Assembly: GCA_027315345.1 (NCBI GenBank)
Contig: DAHUYE010000072.1
Coordinates: 1 to 38,995 of the forward strand
From: Actinomycetota bacterium
GTDB taxonomy: Bacteria > Actinomycetota > Acidimicrobiia > Acidimicrobiales > JAJPHE01
Direction: 5' to 3'
Length of the DNA: 38,995 bases
A program made the position numbers and the translations under genes. Within the stretch, counting starts at the first letter, position 1. Every line of letters starts with the position of its first letter. Under the pieces are notes generated by a model. It saw only the letters and a program-made list of their open reading frames with translations. It had not been told where the DNA came from and made no database searches. Shown here in pieces: positions 8,501-15,889 of the stretch.

Positions 8501-11500
8501 TCGGGCCGTCGGCCGTGTCACCCGAGTAGGCGGCGGTGATGGCGTAGGCGCTGGCCGCCGGGGCCGAGGCGTTGCACGGCGCCGAGCCTGAAGCGAGCGG
8601 AACGGCGGAGCAAAGAAGGGTGGTGTTTCCGTTCTGGTCGGTGGCCTTGAAGTCGACCGTGCCGCCTGCCGGGCTGTTGATGGTGCCCGTCTGGGTGACC
8701 ATGGCGGTGAAGGTGAGGCTGTCACCGGTATTGGCCACGCCGACGGCGCCGTTGGGCTGGCTGTTGTCGGTGAAGGTCACCGACGTGGTGGTCCCGCCGA
8801 CGCCGACGCCCTGACCGACCGAGCCGTTGCTCGGGGCGAGCACCCCGGAGGCATCGGTGTAGGAGGCGGACACCGTGTAGGTGCCGGCCTGGGTAAAGGT
8901 CAGGGTGCAAGACGCCTGGCCGGCCGACGCCCGGACCAGGTTCACCGGGGCACAGGACGTGGCCGTCACTCCGGAGCTGGGCAGGGCGCTGAAGACCACC
9001 TGGCCCGAGTTGACCGCATTGCCGTGGGTGTCGAGCACGCTGGCGGTGAAGGTCACCGGGGCGTTCACGTCCGACGGCTCGGTGGCGGAGGACACCCTGG
9101 TGGTGGTGGGCAGGGCCGCCACGGTCTGGGTCCAAGTCCCGCTCGACGCGGCGTTACCGGTGTCACCGCCGTAGGTGGCGGTGACGGTATAGGTCCCGGG
9201 CGTGGTGATGGTGCTCAGGCAAACAGCCTGGGCGCTGGTCATGTTGACCGGGCCCGAGCAAAGGGTCACGGGCGTGCCGCCGGCGGCAGGGACGGAGCTG
9301 AACGTGACCGTCCCGCCCGGGGCCGGGGCGCCGGCGGCGGAGTCGACCAGGGAGGCAACCTGGGCGGTGTAGGTGACGCTGTCGCCAGTCATGGAAGGGT
9401 TGGGCGAGCCGCTGAGGGTGGTGGTGGTCGGGCCGACCTGCTCCAGTACCCCGTTGGTCCCCGACAGGTAGTTGGGGGCGTTGGGGTCTGAGGTGTAGAC
9501 GGCGTCGACTTCCTCCACACCGACGGGTAGGGCAGTGGTCGTACAGCTCCGGCTGCCGTCGGCCGCCGCCGCCAGGTCCCCGCAACCGTTGATCCCTGTC
9601 GGGACCGTGGCCCCGCTGGGCGTGTAGAAGAAGCTGAAACTCCCGCCCACAGGTGGGGGATTGTTATTGACACTGGCCGTGGCGGTGAAGGTGACCGACT
9701 GGCCGCTGGCCAGCTGAGCCGACGTGGACGTGATTCCCACGGTCGCCTGCTCCCCGGTGACCACCAGGGCGGTGCAGGCGCTGTAAGGCGACTGGCAGCT
9801 GCTCGACGCCTGGGTGTTCCCGTCCCCGCCGTAGTCGGCCCGAATGAGGTAGCTGCCCACCCCCAGGGTGGAGGCGGTGCAGGACAGGCCGGCGGTCGAG
9901 GTGGCGCCCTGACCCGGGGTCGGTACGCTCGGCGCGCAGTCGCTCATGTCGGTCCAGGTGCTGCCCTTGTCCTTGGTCTCCAGGAGGGTGACGGTGCCTC
10001 CCAGGGTGCCGGTGCCGGAGGCGGCGGTGACCGTGGCCGAGAGCACCGGGGTGCCGAAGGGGATGGGGCTCTGGGCGCTGAGGCTGGTGGTGGTGGAGAC
10101 CGGGATGACACTCAGCGGGGTGGATGCCGAGGTGGACGCATAGGCGGTCCCGGCCGCCTGCGGGTTCCCGATCGAGGAATCGGAATACACGGCGGTGAAC
10201 TCATAGGGCTGGACCGCCACCGCCAGGCCGGCTGGCAGCGCACACTGCGCCACCCCATTGGCCCCGAGCGGAACGGGAGTGGTCGAGCCGGCGCAGGACA
10301 ACGGAGCGGACTGGCCTGCCTCGAAGAACTGGACGCCGCCGACCGAGCTGATCGGCTGGCCGCCCGAGGTCACTACATCGCTGAGGGTGACGACCTGACC
10401 GTAGGTGGAGGAGGTCACCGGGCTGCCAGCGGAAGACTCGGCGGTGAGGGTGGAAACCGTCGGTTTGGCCACGACCAGCCAAACGCCGTAGGCGTCGTAG
10501 GCCACCACGTAATCGGGACCACCGGGGTTGTCGTTTCCGCTCACGTGGCTGAACTGGCCCGCGGGCGTCGTGGGCGTGCTGAGCACGAGATAGCGGGTGC
10601 CGGCTGTGGCCTGGAAGCCCGGCTGGCTGGTGATGGCCAGAGTCGTGCCGGTGAGGGTCACCGGGTTGGTCGATGAGAGGCCCGACGCTCCACCGAAGCC
10701 CAGGCTCACCCCGAGGGTGGGCGTGGCGTTGGCGTCGGAACCGTAGGTGGTCACCGGCACCAAGCGGCCCGCGGTCCCGTAGTTCACCAGCAAGGTTCCG
10801 TCGTTGACCAGGTTGGTGAGAGACCCGCCGTAGCCCGTCTCCAGCGAGACGGTCACCCCTTGGTCGATCTTGGCCAACCCAGCCAGGGCATCGGCACTGT
10901 TGTTGGCAGAATCACGGATGGTCCCGTCGGCCAAGGTCAGCCCGGTCCCCGGGCCGGCGAGCTCGGCTATGGAGCCGGCCGTGGGCCAGAACAGGTCGGC
11001 GTTGAGCATCCAGGTGCCCCCGGTGAGCGTCCCCACGCCTCCGGTAAGGCTCTCGTTCGTCGGAACGGCGTTGAGGGACAGCGACGAGCCGCCACCGACC
11101 GACAACACCCCCTCGTTGTTCAGCTGGGCCAGGATCTGACGGGAGTCCCCGCCTCCATCGGCCACGATCTGTCCGGGCTGGGCTCCGGCGGCCCCGGTCT
11201 CGTTCACCACCGCACCCGTACCGGCGCCGTTGGCACCGGCCACCGTCAGCTCGCTGGTTCCGCCACAGCCCGCCGCCGCAGTGCTTAGGTGGATAATGCC
11301 GTAGTTGTCCACCTCGGTCGAGGCGGTGACCACCGCCGCGCCGGAGTTGCAACCCTGGTCCAGGATGTTCAGGCGCTGACCGGCATAGACCGTGTGGCCC
11401 ATCAGGGTGATGGAGTTCTGAAGATTAAACGTGGACCCACCCGCCCCGGTGATGTCCAAGGTGGAGGCGGTATTGCCCGGACCTTGAATCAGAGGCGGGT

Positions 11501-14500
11501 TCGGACCCGATACCGTCCCGGCTCCCTGGATCCACTCGTTGCCCCCGTCCAGGAAGATGCTCCCTGAGCCGATCGTGGTCACCGTGCCCGTGTCGTTGTC
11601 AATGGTGACCGCGCCGCTCGGGCCCAGGTTGTTGACGGGCACATAGAGTTGCGCACCATTGAGTATCAGGCTGCCTCCCTGGTTCTGGAAGGTTGAGCCG
11701 GCCTGGTCAAAGTGCGTGTAGCTGGTTACAGAGACCGTTCCCTGGTTGGTCAGGTTTCCCCAAAGGAAGTTCCAGTCACTACCACCCGGGCTGCGCTCGG
11801 CCAGGATCTCTCCCCCCGCCTGGTTGACCAGGCCGTACCCGGGAGGTGCCTCCAGACGCGAGTAGTCGCCACAGCCCCCGCCACCGGTCATGTCGATGAG
11901 GCCGAGGTTGTGGGTGATCGGGTTGAAGCCCTCGAACCGATTGGTGGCTGTGACCCATACGTAGCCGCCATTACAGCCCTGATCGATCAGGTGGAGCTGC
12001 TGCTTGGACTGGATGTCACCGCTGAGGTCGACGTTGTACTGCAGATCGAGATTGGCCGGCCCCGACCCGGTCATGTCGAGGAAGACCGACGGGTTGTTGC
12101 CGTTTGTCCCTTCCAGTAGGGGCGGGTTGGCCGTGGTGGCGACACTGCCCCCGCCTTGGATCCAGACATCGCCGTAGTCGACGGCCAGGTTGGCGCCGTT
12201 GTTGATCGTGTTGGGAGCGGTCGGCGGCCCCACCGTCGTGATGGTGCCGGCGTCGCTGTCGAAGGTGAGGGCCGATTCCGGGCCACCGGTGTTAGGCGGC
12301 AGGTAGAGCTGGGCGTTGGTCAGGGCCAGCGTTCCCTCGTTCTTGAAGGTCGAACCGGGCTGGTCGAAGCGGGTGTAGCTGGTGACCGACACCGTCCCCT
12401 GGTTGGTAAGGTCCCCACGCAGGTAGTTCCAGTCGCCCCCGCTGCTGCGCTCGGTCTTGAGGGTGCCCACGTTCGTCAAGGCCGATCCGGGCGGCACCGA
12501 CAACGAGGAGTAGCCACCGCAGCCGCCGCCACCGGTCAGGTCGACCAGACCATCGTTCTCGAAGCTGCCCATGGCCGTCAGAGTGGCGGCGCCGGGGGGG
12601 CTGCAGGCCTGATCGATCAGATAGAGCTGCTGGTTGGCGGCCACCGTGCTGCCGGGCTGGAGGGTGACGTTCGCCTCCAGGTCCAGGGCGGTGGAGCCGC
12701 TGCCCGTGATGTTCAGATAGGACGGGGTCGAGCCTGGGCCCTGTATGACGGGTGGCGTGGAGCCTGGAGCCAGCGAACCGCCGCCCTGGACCCAGCGGTT
12801 CCCCCCGTCGAGGAAGAGGTTCCCGGTCCCGGCAGTGGCGATGACGCCCTGATAGGTGGGATCGGCGTCGCTGTCGACAGTGACCTGTTGAGGCGTCCCG
12901 CTGCTGTTGAGCGGGAGGTAGAGCTGGGCGCTGTTCATGACCAGCTGACCGCGATTGTCGAGAGCGGAGGCCGGCTGGTTGAATTGGGTGTAGTGGTTGA
13001 TCAGCATGGCGCCTTCGTTCTCCATGCTGCCGTTGAGGTAGTCGGTGTCCCCACTGGTGTCTGTCCGAAGGGTCCCGGTGTTGGTGGCCGAGGCGCCGGG
13101 CGGAACGTGTAGCTCGGAATAGCCGCCGCAGCCGCCGTAGCCGCCGAGATCGATGAGGCCGGAGCTCTGGAAGCTGCCGGCGGCGGACAGGGTGGCCTCA
13201 CCGTTGTCGCAGCCCCGGTCGAGGACGTCTATCTCCTGATTGACATAGACGTCGCCGGTAAGGGTGACGTTGCCTCCCACGTGCAACTGGGCCACTCCGG
13301 CCGCTGTGTCGGCCAGTTCCGAGGAGTTGGAACCCGAGCTCTGGATCACGGGTGGGGTAGCCCGAGGCGCCACGATGCCACCGCCCTGGATCCAGTTGTT
13401 GCCTCCGTCCACCAGCAGGCTCCCGCTGTTACCGGTGATGTCGACGGTTCCATTCAGGTCGTCATCCACGCTGATGGCACCCGCAGGACCGCTGCTGTTG
13501 ACCGGGATGTACAGCTGGGCGTTGTTGACCAGGAGGCTGCCCTGGTTGTCGAGCACCGACCCGGCCTGACTGAAGCGGGTGTAGGCGTTGATCTTGACGG
13601 TGTTCTGGTTGACCACGTTGCCGGCCAGGACATCCCAGTCCCCCCCGCTGTGGTCCATCTGCAGAGTGCCCAGATTGGTGAGCGTGCCGGGCGTCGCCCC
13701 TGAACCGATCGTCAGCTGGGTCAGATGTCCGCACCCGCTGGTCCCACCGAGGTCCAGGATGCCGCTGTTGCCGATGTAGCCTCCCTGGGTCAGGCTGAGC
13801 TGGGCGCTCGGGCCTCCGCAGCCCTGGTCCACCAGGTTGAGTGTCTGGGTGGTCTCCGACCCGCCCGCCGGGGTGGCCGAGCCGGCGGTGTCACCCACGA
13901 CCAGCTGGGCTACCGTCACGGACCCGTTGAGGTTGACCGCATAGGAGCTGGGCGCGCTCCGACCCGATGGCACCGGGTTCAGGCAGGCGACGTCCCCGCT
14001 GGACGGGGCAGCCGAGGCGGCCGAGCCGTCCGGGTTGGCCCAGTTGCCGGTGGTCGACCAGTTGTTGTCCCCGGCCTGGCCGGACCAGACCAGCGTGCAC
14101 TGCGCCGAGGGTCGGCTGGTGGCAGAGGGGGCGGTCTGCACGAAGGTGGATGACCCCGTGGTCGCCCCGGCCTCCGACGACTGGATGGTGGCCGGGCCGG
14201 GTGTGGACGCGGCGATGAATTTGGCGCTGTAGGTGCCGTCGGGGTTGGCGATGACGGGGCCGGTAGGACCGGTGGCTCCGCCCGACGCGACGCTGAAGGA
14301 AGGCGCCGTTCCCGTGACCGGGTTGCCGTTGCCGTCGGTCAGCCGAGCGGTCGCTGTGACAACCGATGTGCCGTCGGCGGGGACGCTGGGACGGTCCAAG
14401 CTGACGGCGATGCTCGTGGCCGGACCAGGGGTCTGGGTCAGGGTTGCATAACCGGTCGGAGCCGGACTGGCTCCCGAGTCGGTAGCTGTGACGGTCACAG

Positions 14501-15647
14501 GACCGGCATGGGCCGAGGTGGTGAGGGTCGCCAGGTAGGTGCCCGGCTGGTTTGGATCCTCTGTGACCGTCAGGGGATTCTCGGATGGGTCGGAACTGGT
14601 CAGGGTTATGTGGCTGGCGTCACCCGAAACCGGATTGCCCTGGCCGGGAGTAGAACCGTCTGAGACTTCCACCGTTACCTGGACGGTGGAGGGGCTGTTG
14701 GAGTTCGTGGTGACCGCCGCGCTGTACTGGGAGGCGTCCGCCGGGCCTAGTAGGACCTGCACGCTGCGGGCCGGGCCGGCGTGGGTGCCGGAGTCGAACC
14801 AGTGAGCCGCCACCACCGAGGGACCAAGGACCGAGGCGTAGATGGCCGCCTCATCGACGGAGCCATTGAGGGGTTGGCTGTAGTTGACGTCGGTCCAGCC
14901 CCCCACCCGGATGGGACTGGTGGTCAGGGCCAACGGGAAGGTCACGGAATTCAGCCGCGGCGGGCCCAGGGGTTGGCCGTCGACATAACCGGCGAAACCG
15001 GGGTTGGCCGGGCTTCCGCTCCCGGAGTAGCTGACAACCAGGTAATGCCAGCGGCCGTCGTTGAGGGTCTGGCCTCCCCAGGTGACCGACTTGCCGTACA
15101 GGTCGATGCCCAGCCGGAACCCGCTCTGGCCGTTGTCGGCCGGCCACACGGTCATGGCGGCGGCCTTCTCGCTGCCCGCGGTTCCGAAGCTGACCACGGC
15201 TTGGGGCTGGGAGCTGGTCGACTTGTACCAGGCCTCCATGGTCCAGGGGTTGTCCCCGCCGAAGTTCGGGGCCGATACGGTGCCGGTGAAGCTGACCGGC
15301 TGGGTCACCGACCCGTCCGCATGCATGGCCAGATCGGAGGGATCGAGCGGGTCGGTGAGCGCGCCCGGGACCGAGGTGATTCCGCCGCCGTTGGAGTTGG
15401 TGCCGTAGGTCCCGGTGTATCCGTTTGGTCCGGAGTCTTGGGCGCCGGAGACGCTGCCGGCGTCATCCAGGCGGTAGTAGACGACGGGCTGCAACCCCTC
15501 CACTGCCGACGCATAGGACGTCCCCGTGGCGGGAGAGGCGTGCGCGATGGTCACGGCGGCGAGTGAAGGCAGGCTGGCTGCGGCCAACACCGCGGCGCGC
15601 CACCTGCGTCCCGACCAGATCGTCCGAACCCGCTCGCTGATCCTCAC
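5559..15647 (-). CDS. Giant secreted multidomain adhesin-like protein (3362 residues)
   Basis: Starts at GTG 15647, preceded by AGGGGGC. Residues 1-38 are a signal peptide (hydrophobic core ending IAHASPA). Order of domains: LamG (~45-290); two invasin-like Ig folds (~290-510); WSGQAGDNNWSTTGNWANPDG, the start of five ~205-residue beta-rich repeats (~515-1690). Each of those repeats has an (I/L/V)D(Q/R)(G/A)C site and a second GC(G) site about 30 residues later, plus NAQLY(L/I/V)P and the wxxGGG signature. Eleven ~100-residue bacterial Ig-like repeats follow (~1725-2900), most with AGTYTVTA(S/A)Y and two Cys. Four C-terminal modules (~2905-3362) have CTG openings and aromatic YxxxVW strands. 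I see no LPXTG, no S-layer homology domain and no terminal membrane helix, so retention at the cell would need a partner. Ligand unknown; adhesion or matrix binding is inferred from architecture. Confidence 0.9.
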   Translation of the reverse strand: MRISERVRTIWSGRRWRAAVLAAASLPSLAAVTIAHASPATGTSYASAVEGLQPVVYYRLDDAGSVSGAQDSGPNGYTGTYGTNSNGGGITSVPGALTDPLDPSDLAMHADGSVTQPVSFTGTVSAPNFGGDNPWTMEAWYKSTSSQPQAVVSFGTAGSEKAAAMTVWPADNGQSGFRLGIDLYGKSVTWGGQTLNDGRWHYLVVSYSGSGSPANPGFAGYVDGQPLGPPRLNSVTFPLALTTSPIRVGGWTDVNYSQPLNGSVDEAAIYASVLGPSVVAAHWFDSGTHAGPARSVQVLLGPADASQYSAAVTTNSNSPSTVQVTVEVSDGSTPGQGNPVSGDASHITLTSSDPSENPLTVTEDPNQPGTYLATLTTSAHAGPVTVTATDSGASPAPTGYATLTQTPGPATSIAVSLDRPSVPADGTSVVTATARLTDGNGNPVTGTAPSFSVASGGATGPTGPVIANPDGTYSAKFIAASTPGPATIQSSEAGATTGSSTFVQTAPSATSRPSAQCTLVWSGQAGDNNWSTTGNWANPDGSAASAAPSSGDVACLNPVPSGRSAPSSYAVNLNGSVTVAQLVVGDTAGSATPAGGSETTQTLNLVDQGCGGPSAQLSLTQGGYIGNSGILDLGGTSGCGHLTQLTIGSGATPGTLTNLGTLQMDHSGGDWDVLAGNVVNQNTVKINAYTRFSQAGSVLDNQGSLLVNNAQLYIPVNSSGPAGAISVDDDLNGTVDITGNSGSLLVDGGNNWIQGGGIVAPRATPPVIQSSGSNSSELADTAAGVAQLHVGGNVTLTGDVYVNQEIDVLDRGCDNGEATLSAAGSFQSSGLIDLGGYGGCGGYSELHVPPGASATNTGTLRTDTSGDTDYLNGSMENEGAMLINHYTQFNQPASALDNRGQLVMNSAQLYLPLNSSGTPQQVTVDSDADPTYQGVIATAGTGNLFLDGGNRWVQGGGSLAPGSTPPVIQGPGSTPSYLNITGSGSTALDLEANVTLQPGSTVAANQQLYLIDQACSPPGAATLTAMGSFENDGLVDLTGGGGCGGYSSLSVPPGSALTNVGTLKTERSSGGDWNYLRGDLTNQGTVSVTSYTRFDQPGSTFKNEGTLALTNAQLYLPPNTGGPESALTFDSDAGTITTVGPPTAPNTINNGANLAVDYGDVWIQGGGSVATTANPPLLEGTNGNNPSVFLDMTGSGPANLDLQYNVDLSGDIQSKQQLHLIDQGCNGGYVWVTATNRFEGFNPITHNLGLIDMTGGGGCGDYSRLEAPPGYGLVNQAGGEILAERSPGGSDWNFLWGNLTNQGTVSVTSYTHFDQAGSTFQNQGGSLILNGAQLYVPVNNLGPSGAVTIDNDTGTVTTIGSGSIFLDGGNEWIQGAGTVSGPNPPLIQGPGNTASTLDITGAGGSTFNLQNSITLMGHTVYAGQRLNILDQGCNSGAAVVTASTEVDNYGIIHLSTAAAGCGGTSELTVAGANGAGTGAVVNETGAAGAQPGQIVADGGGDSRQILAQLNNEGVLSVGGGSSLSLNAVPTNESLTGGVGTLTGGTWMLNADLFWPTAGSIAELAGPGTGLTLADGTIRDSANNSADALAGLAKIDQGVTVSLETGYGGSLTNLVNDGTLLVNYGTAGRLVPVTTYGSDANATPTLGVSLGFGGASGLSSTNPVTLTGTTLAITSQPGFQATAGTRYLVLSTPTTPAGQFSHVSGNDNPGGPDYVVAYDAYGVWLVVAKPTVSTLTAESSAGSPVTSSTYGQVVTLSDVVTSGGQPISSVGGVQFFEAGQSAPLSCAGSTTPVPLGANGVAQCALPAGLAVAVQPYEFTAVYSDSSIGNPQAAGTAYASTSASTPLSVIPVSTTTSLSAQSPIPFGTPVLSATVTAASGTGTLGGTVTLLETKDKGSTWTDMSDCAPSVPTPGQGATSTAGLSCTASTLGVGSYLIRADYGGDGNTQASSSCQSPYSACTALVVTGEQATVGITSTSAQLASGQSVTFTATASVNNNPPPVGGSFSFFYTPSGATVPTGINGCGDLAAAADGSRSCTTTALPVGVEEVDAVYTSDPNAPNYLSGTNGVLEQVGPTTTTLSGSPNPSMTGDSVTYTAQVASLVDSAAGAPAPGGTVTFSSVPAAGGTPVTLCSGPVNMTSAQAVCLSTITTPGTYTVTATYGGDTGNAASSGTWTQTVAALPTTTRVSSATEPSDVNAPVTFTASVLDTHGNAVNSGQVVFSALPSSGVTATSCAPVNLVRASAGQASCTLTFTQAGTYTVSASYTDASGVLAPSNGSVGQGVGVGGTTTSVTFTDNSQPNGAVGVANTGDSLTFTAMVTQTGTINSPAGGTVDFKATDQNGNTTLLCSAVPLASGSAPCNASAPAASAYAITAAYSGDTADGPSLGWEAMTVNPSGTQNQASTSTAVTATPNPSGVGAAVTVTATVTGASPTGALTFVETPVGGNPAVMSGCPTALPNGQTSASCPFSPQAVGTYTFSVTYGGDTNNAPSSGSVGHTVSGDATTTSVTSAAASASPGSPVTFTATVGSGGQAISTGTVSFTVSPTTGTTVPASCSGATLSATGTASCSITFATAGTYTVTAAYSDPTDTYVGSAGSVGQTIGQPATATAVSSGTPASAPGAPVTFTATVTSGNSAPTSGTVTFTVTPATGATVPASCAGEALSATGSATCSITFATAGTYTVTASYTDVSGTYGSSRASVGQGVGETETVTRLASSSPSSTTGSAVTFTATVTSGANSVTTGAVTFAVTPAAGVTVPTSCSGQSLSAGGTATCPVTFADSGTYTVTASYSDSSATNAPSSDSIGQGVEGTRPTLGLTYSPAGNPTVGQSVTFTFTVNGTGGSVDFEDQAVGQSGVTICQGVVVASGQASCTTSGLPAGSNAVTAYYNGDPTHTAYSATVPLTVTTAATYAGACTGVTLSAAQTSITQGSSDQLTAAAAGCSPAQYAFLQYSGSWQIVQNWSSTSTYSVPTSLAPSTQPYYYAVWVKAASAPTSDTFYDTYAVQSVTVNAAPTCTGVLSTTASSVQQPNTATISVGSLGGGCSSPQFQFHMWSPVTQAWSVSQDWSSSATYTFTTSDKSPTGQNPYFFYVLARNGTSPNTANFYESDGYDLTESIVPPAACTTSPGITLSGTGVQRPGGGAYLAQVGTTVTVSATPPSGCSGSQQYAYELYRPGGNGTGPAWFYYDPVHNTFTNEVTSGAAPVYTSTTSFTWSTATELASSSNYEWQVEVQYDNWAQNTQVDLVSSAPCTGSPTLSATDNNNGTITVTATGVTGCPTPEYFFWATNSTYGSTPPANHDGPWVAAYPSQPDTNWTYGGPSTYSSSSSFTYTKPSGTSAPYTFVVWARETGSGGGYQVWAESPGVS
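7220..8180. repeat. Tandem ~300-bp repeats coding Ig-like domains 8-10 of the giant protein
   Basis: Three consecutive Ig modules share nearly the same amino-acid text (for example TCSITFATAGTYTVTA in modules 8 and 9) and long blocks of matching DNA at a period close to 300 bases. Such repeats can expand or contract by recombination, which would vary the length of the protein. Confidence 0.7.
11300..14080. repeat. Five ~610-bp repeats coding the Cys-paired beta-rich modules
   Basis: The Cys-centred motifs fall near 13830, 13215, 12610, 11975 and 11360, a period of roughly 605-635 bases (about 205 residues). The copies are clearly related in protein (DQGC, GGGGCGGYS, NQGTVSVTSYT, YLPLN) but more diverged in DNA than the Ig repeats. 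The family is not one I can name. Confidence 0.75.
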
Positions 15648-15746
15648 CTGCAGCCCCCTGAATCCGTCATCTGCTGACAGAGCCCGACCAGCTCGGCCGT
15701 GCTCCGCAAGGCATGGGTCGCGCCCGACTCGACGTCCTCCACCTCA

Positions 15747-15777
15747 CCGACCAACTCGCCGCGGGCGAGTTGGTCGG
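15747..15777. repeat. Perfect 14-bp inverted repeat upstream of the giant gene
   Basis: Arms CCGACCAACTCGCC (15747-15760) and GGCGAGTTGGTCGG (15764-15777) around GCG. It lies 100 bases before the GTG of the giant gene and 113 bases after the regulator's stop codon. There is no T-tract on either side, so it is not a classical terminator. It may be a hairpin terminator of the GC-rich type, an attenuator or leader hairpin, or a DNA-binding site. Confidence 0.6.
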
Positions 15778-15867
15778 ATCGCAGACGGATGACGAAGGAA
15801 ACGAGCACCGAGGCGGAGGGTAAGAAGCCCCCGTTGCCGCCGCGTAACAGAAGTGGCGATCTTGCGG

Positions 15868-15885
15868 ACCACCCCTTCGGGTGGT
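15868..15885 (-). terminator. Hairpin just after the regulator stop codon
   Basis: ACCACCC (15868-15874), four-base loop, GGGTGGT (15879-15885). It starts four bases beyond the stop codon of the large regulator on the minus strand. No T-run follows, so it is a weak or Rho-assisted terminator at best. Confidence 0.4.
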
Positions 15886-15889
15886 TACG

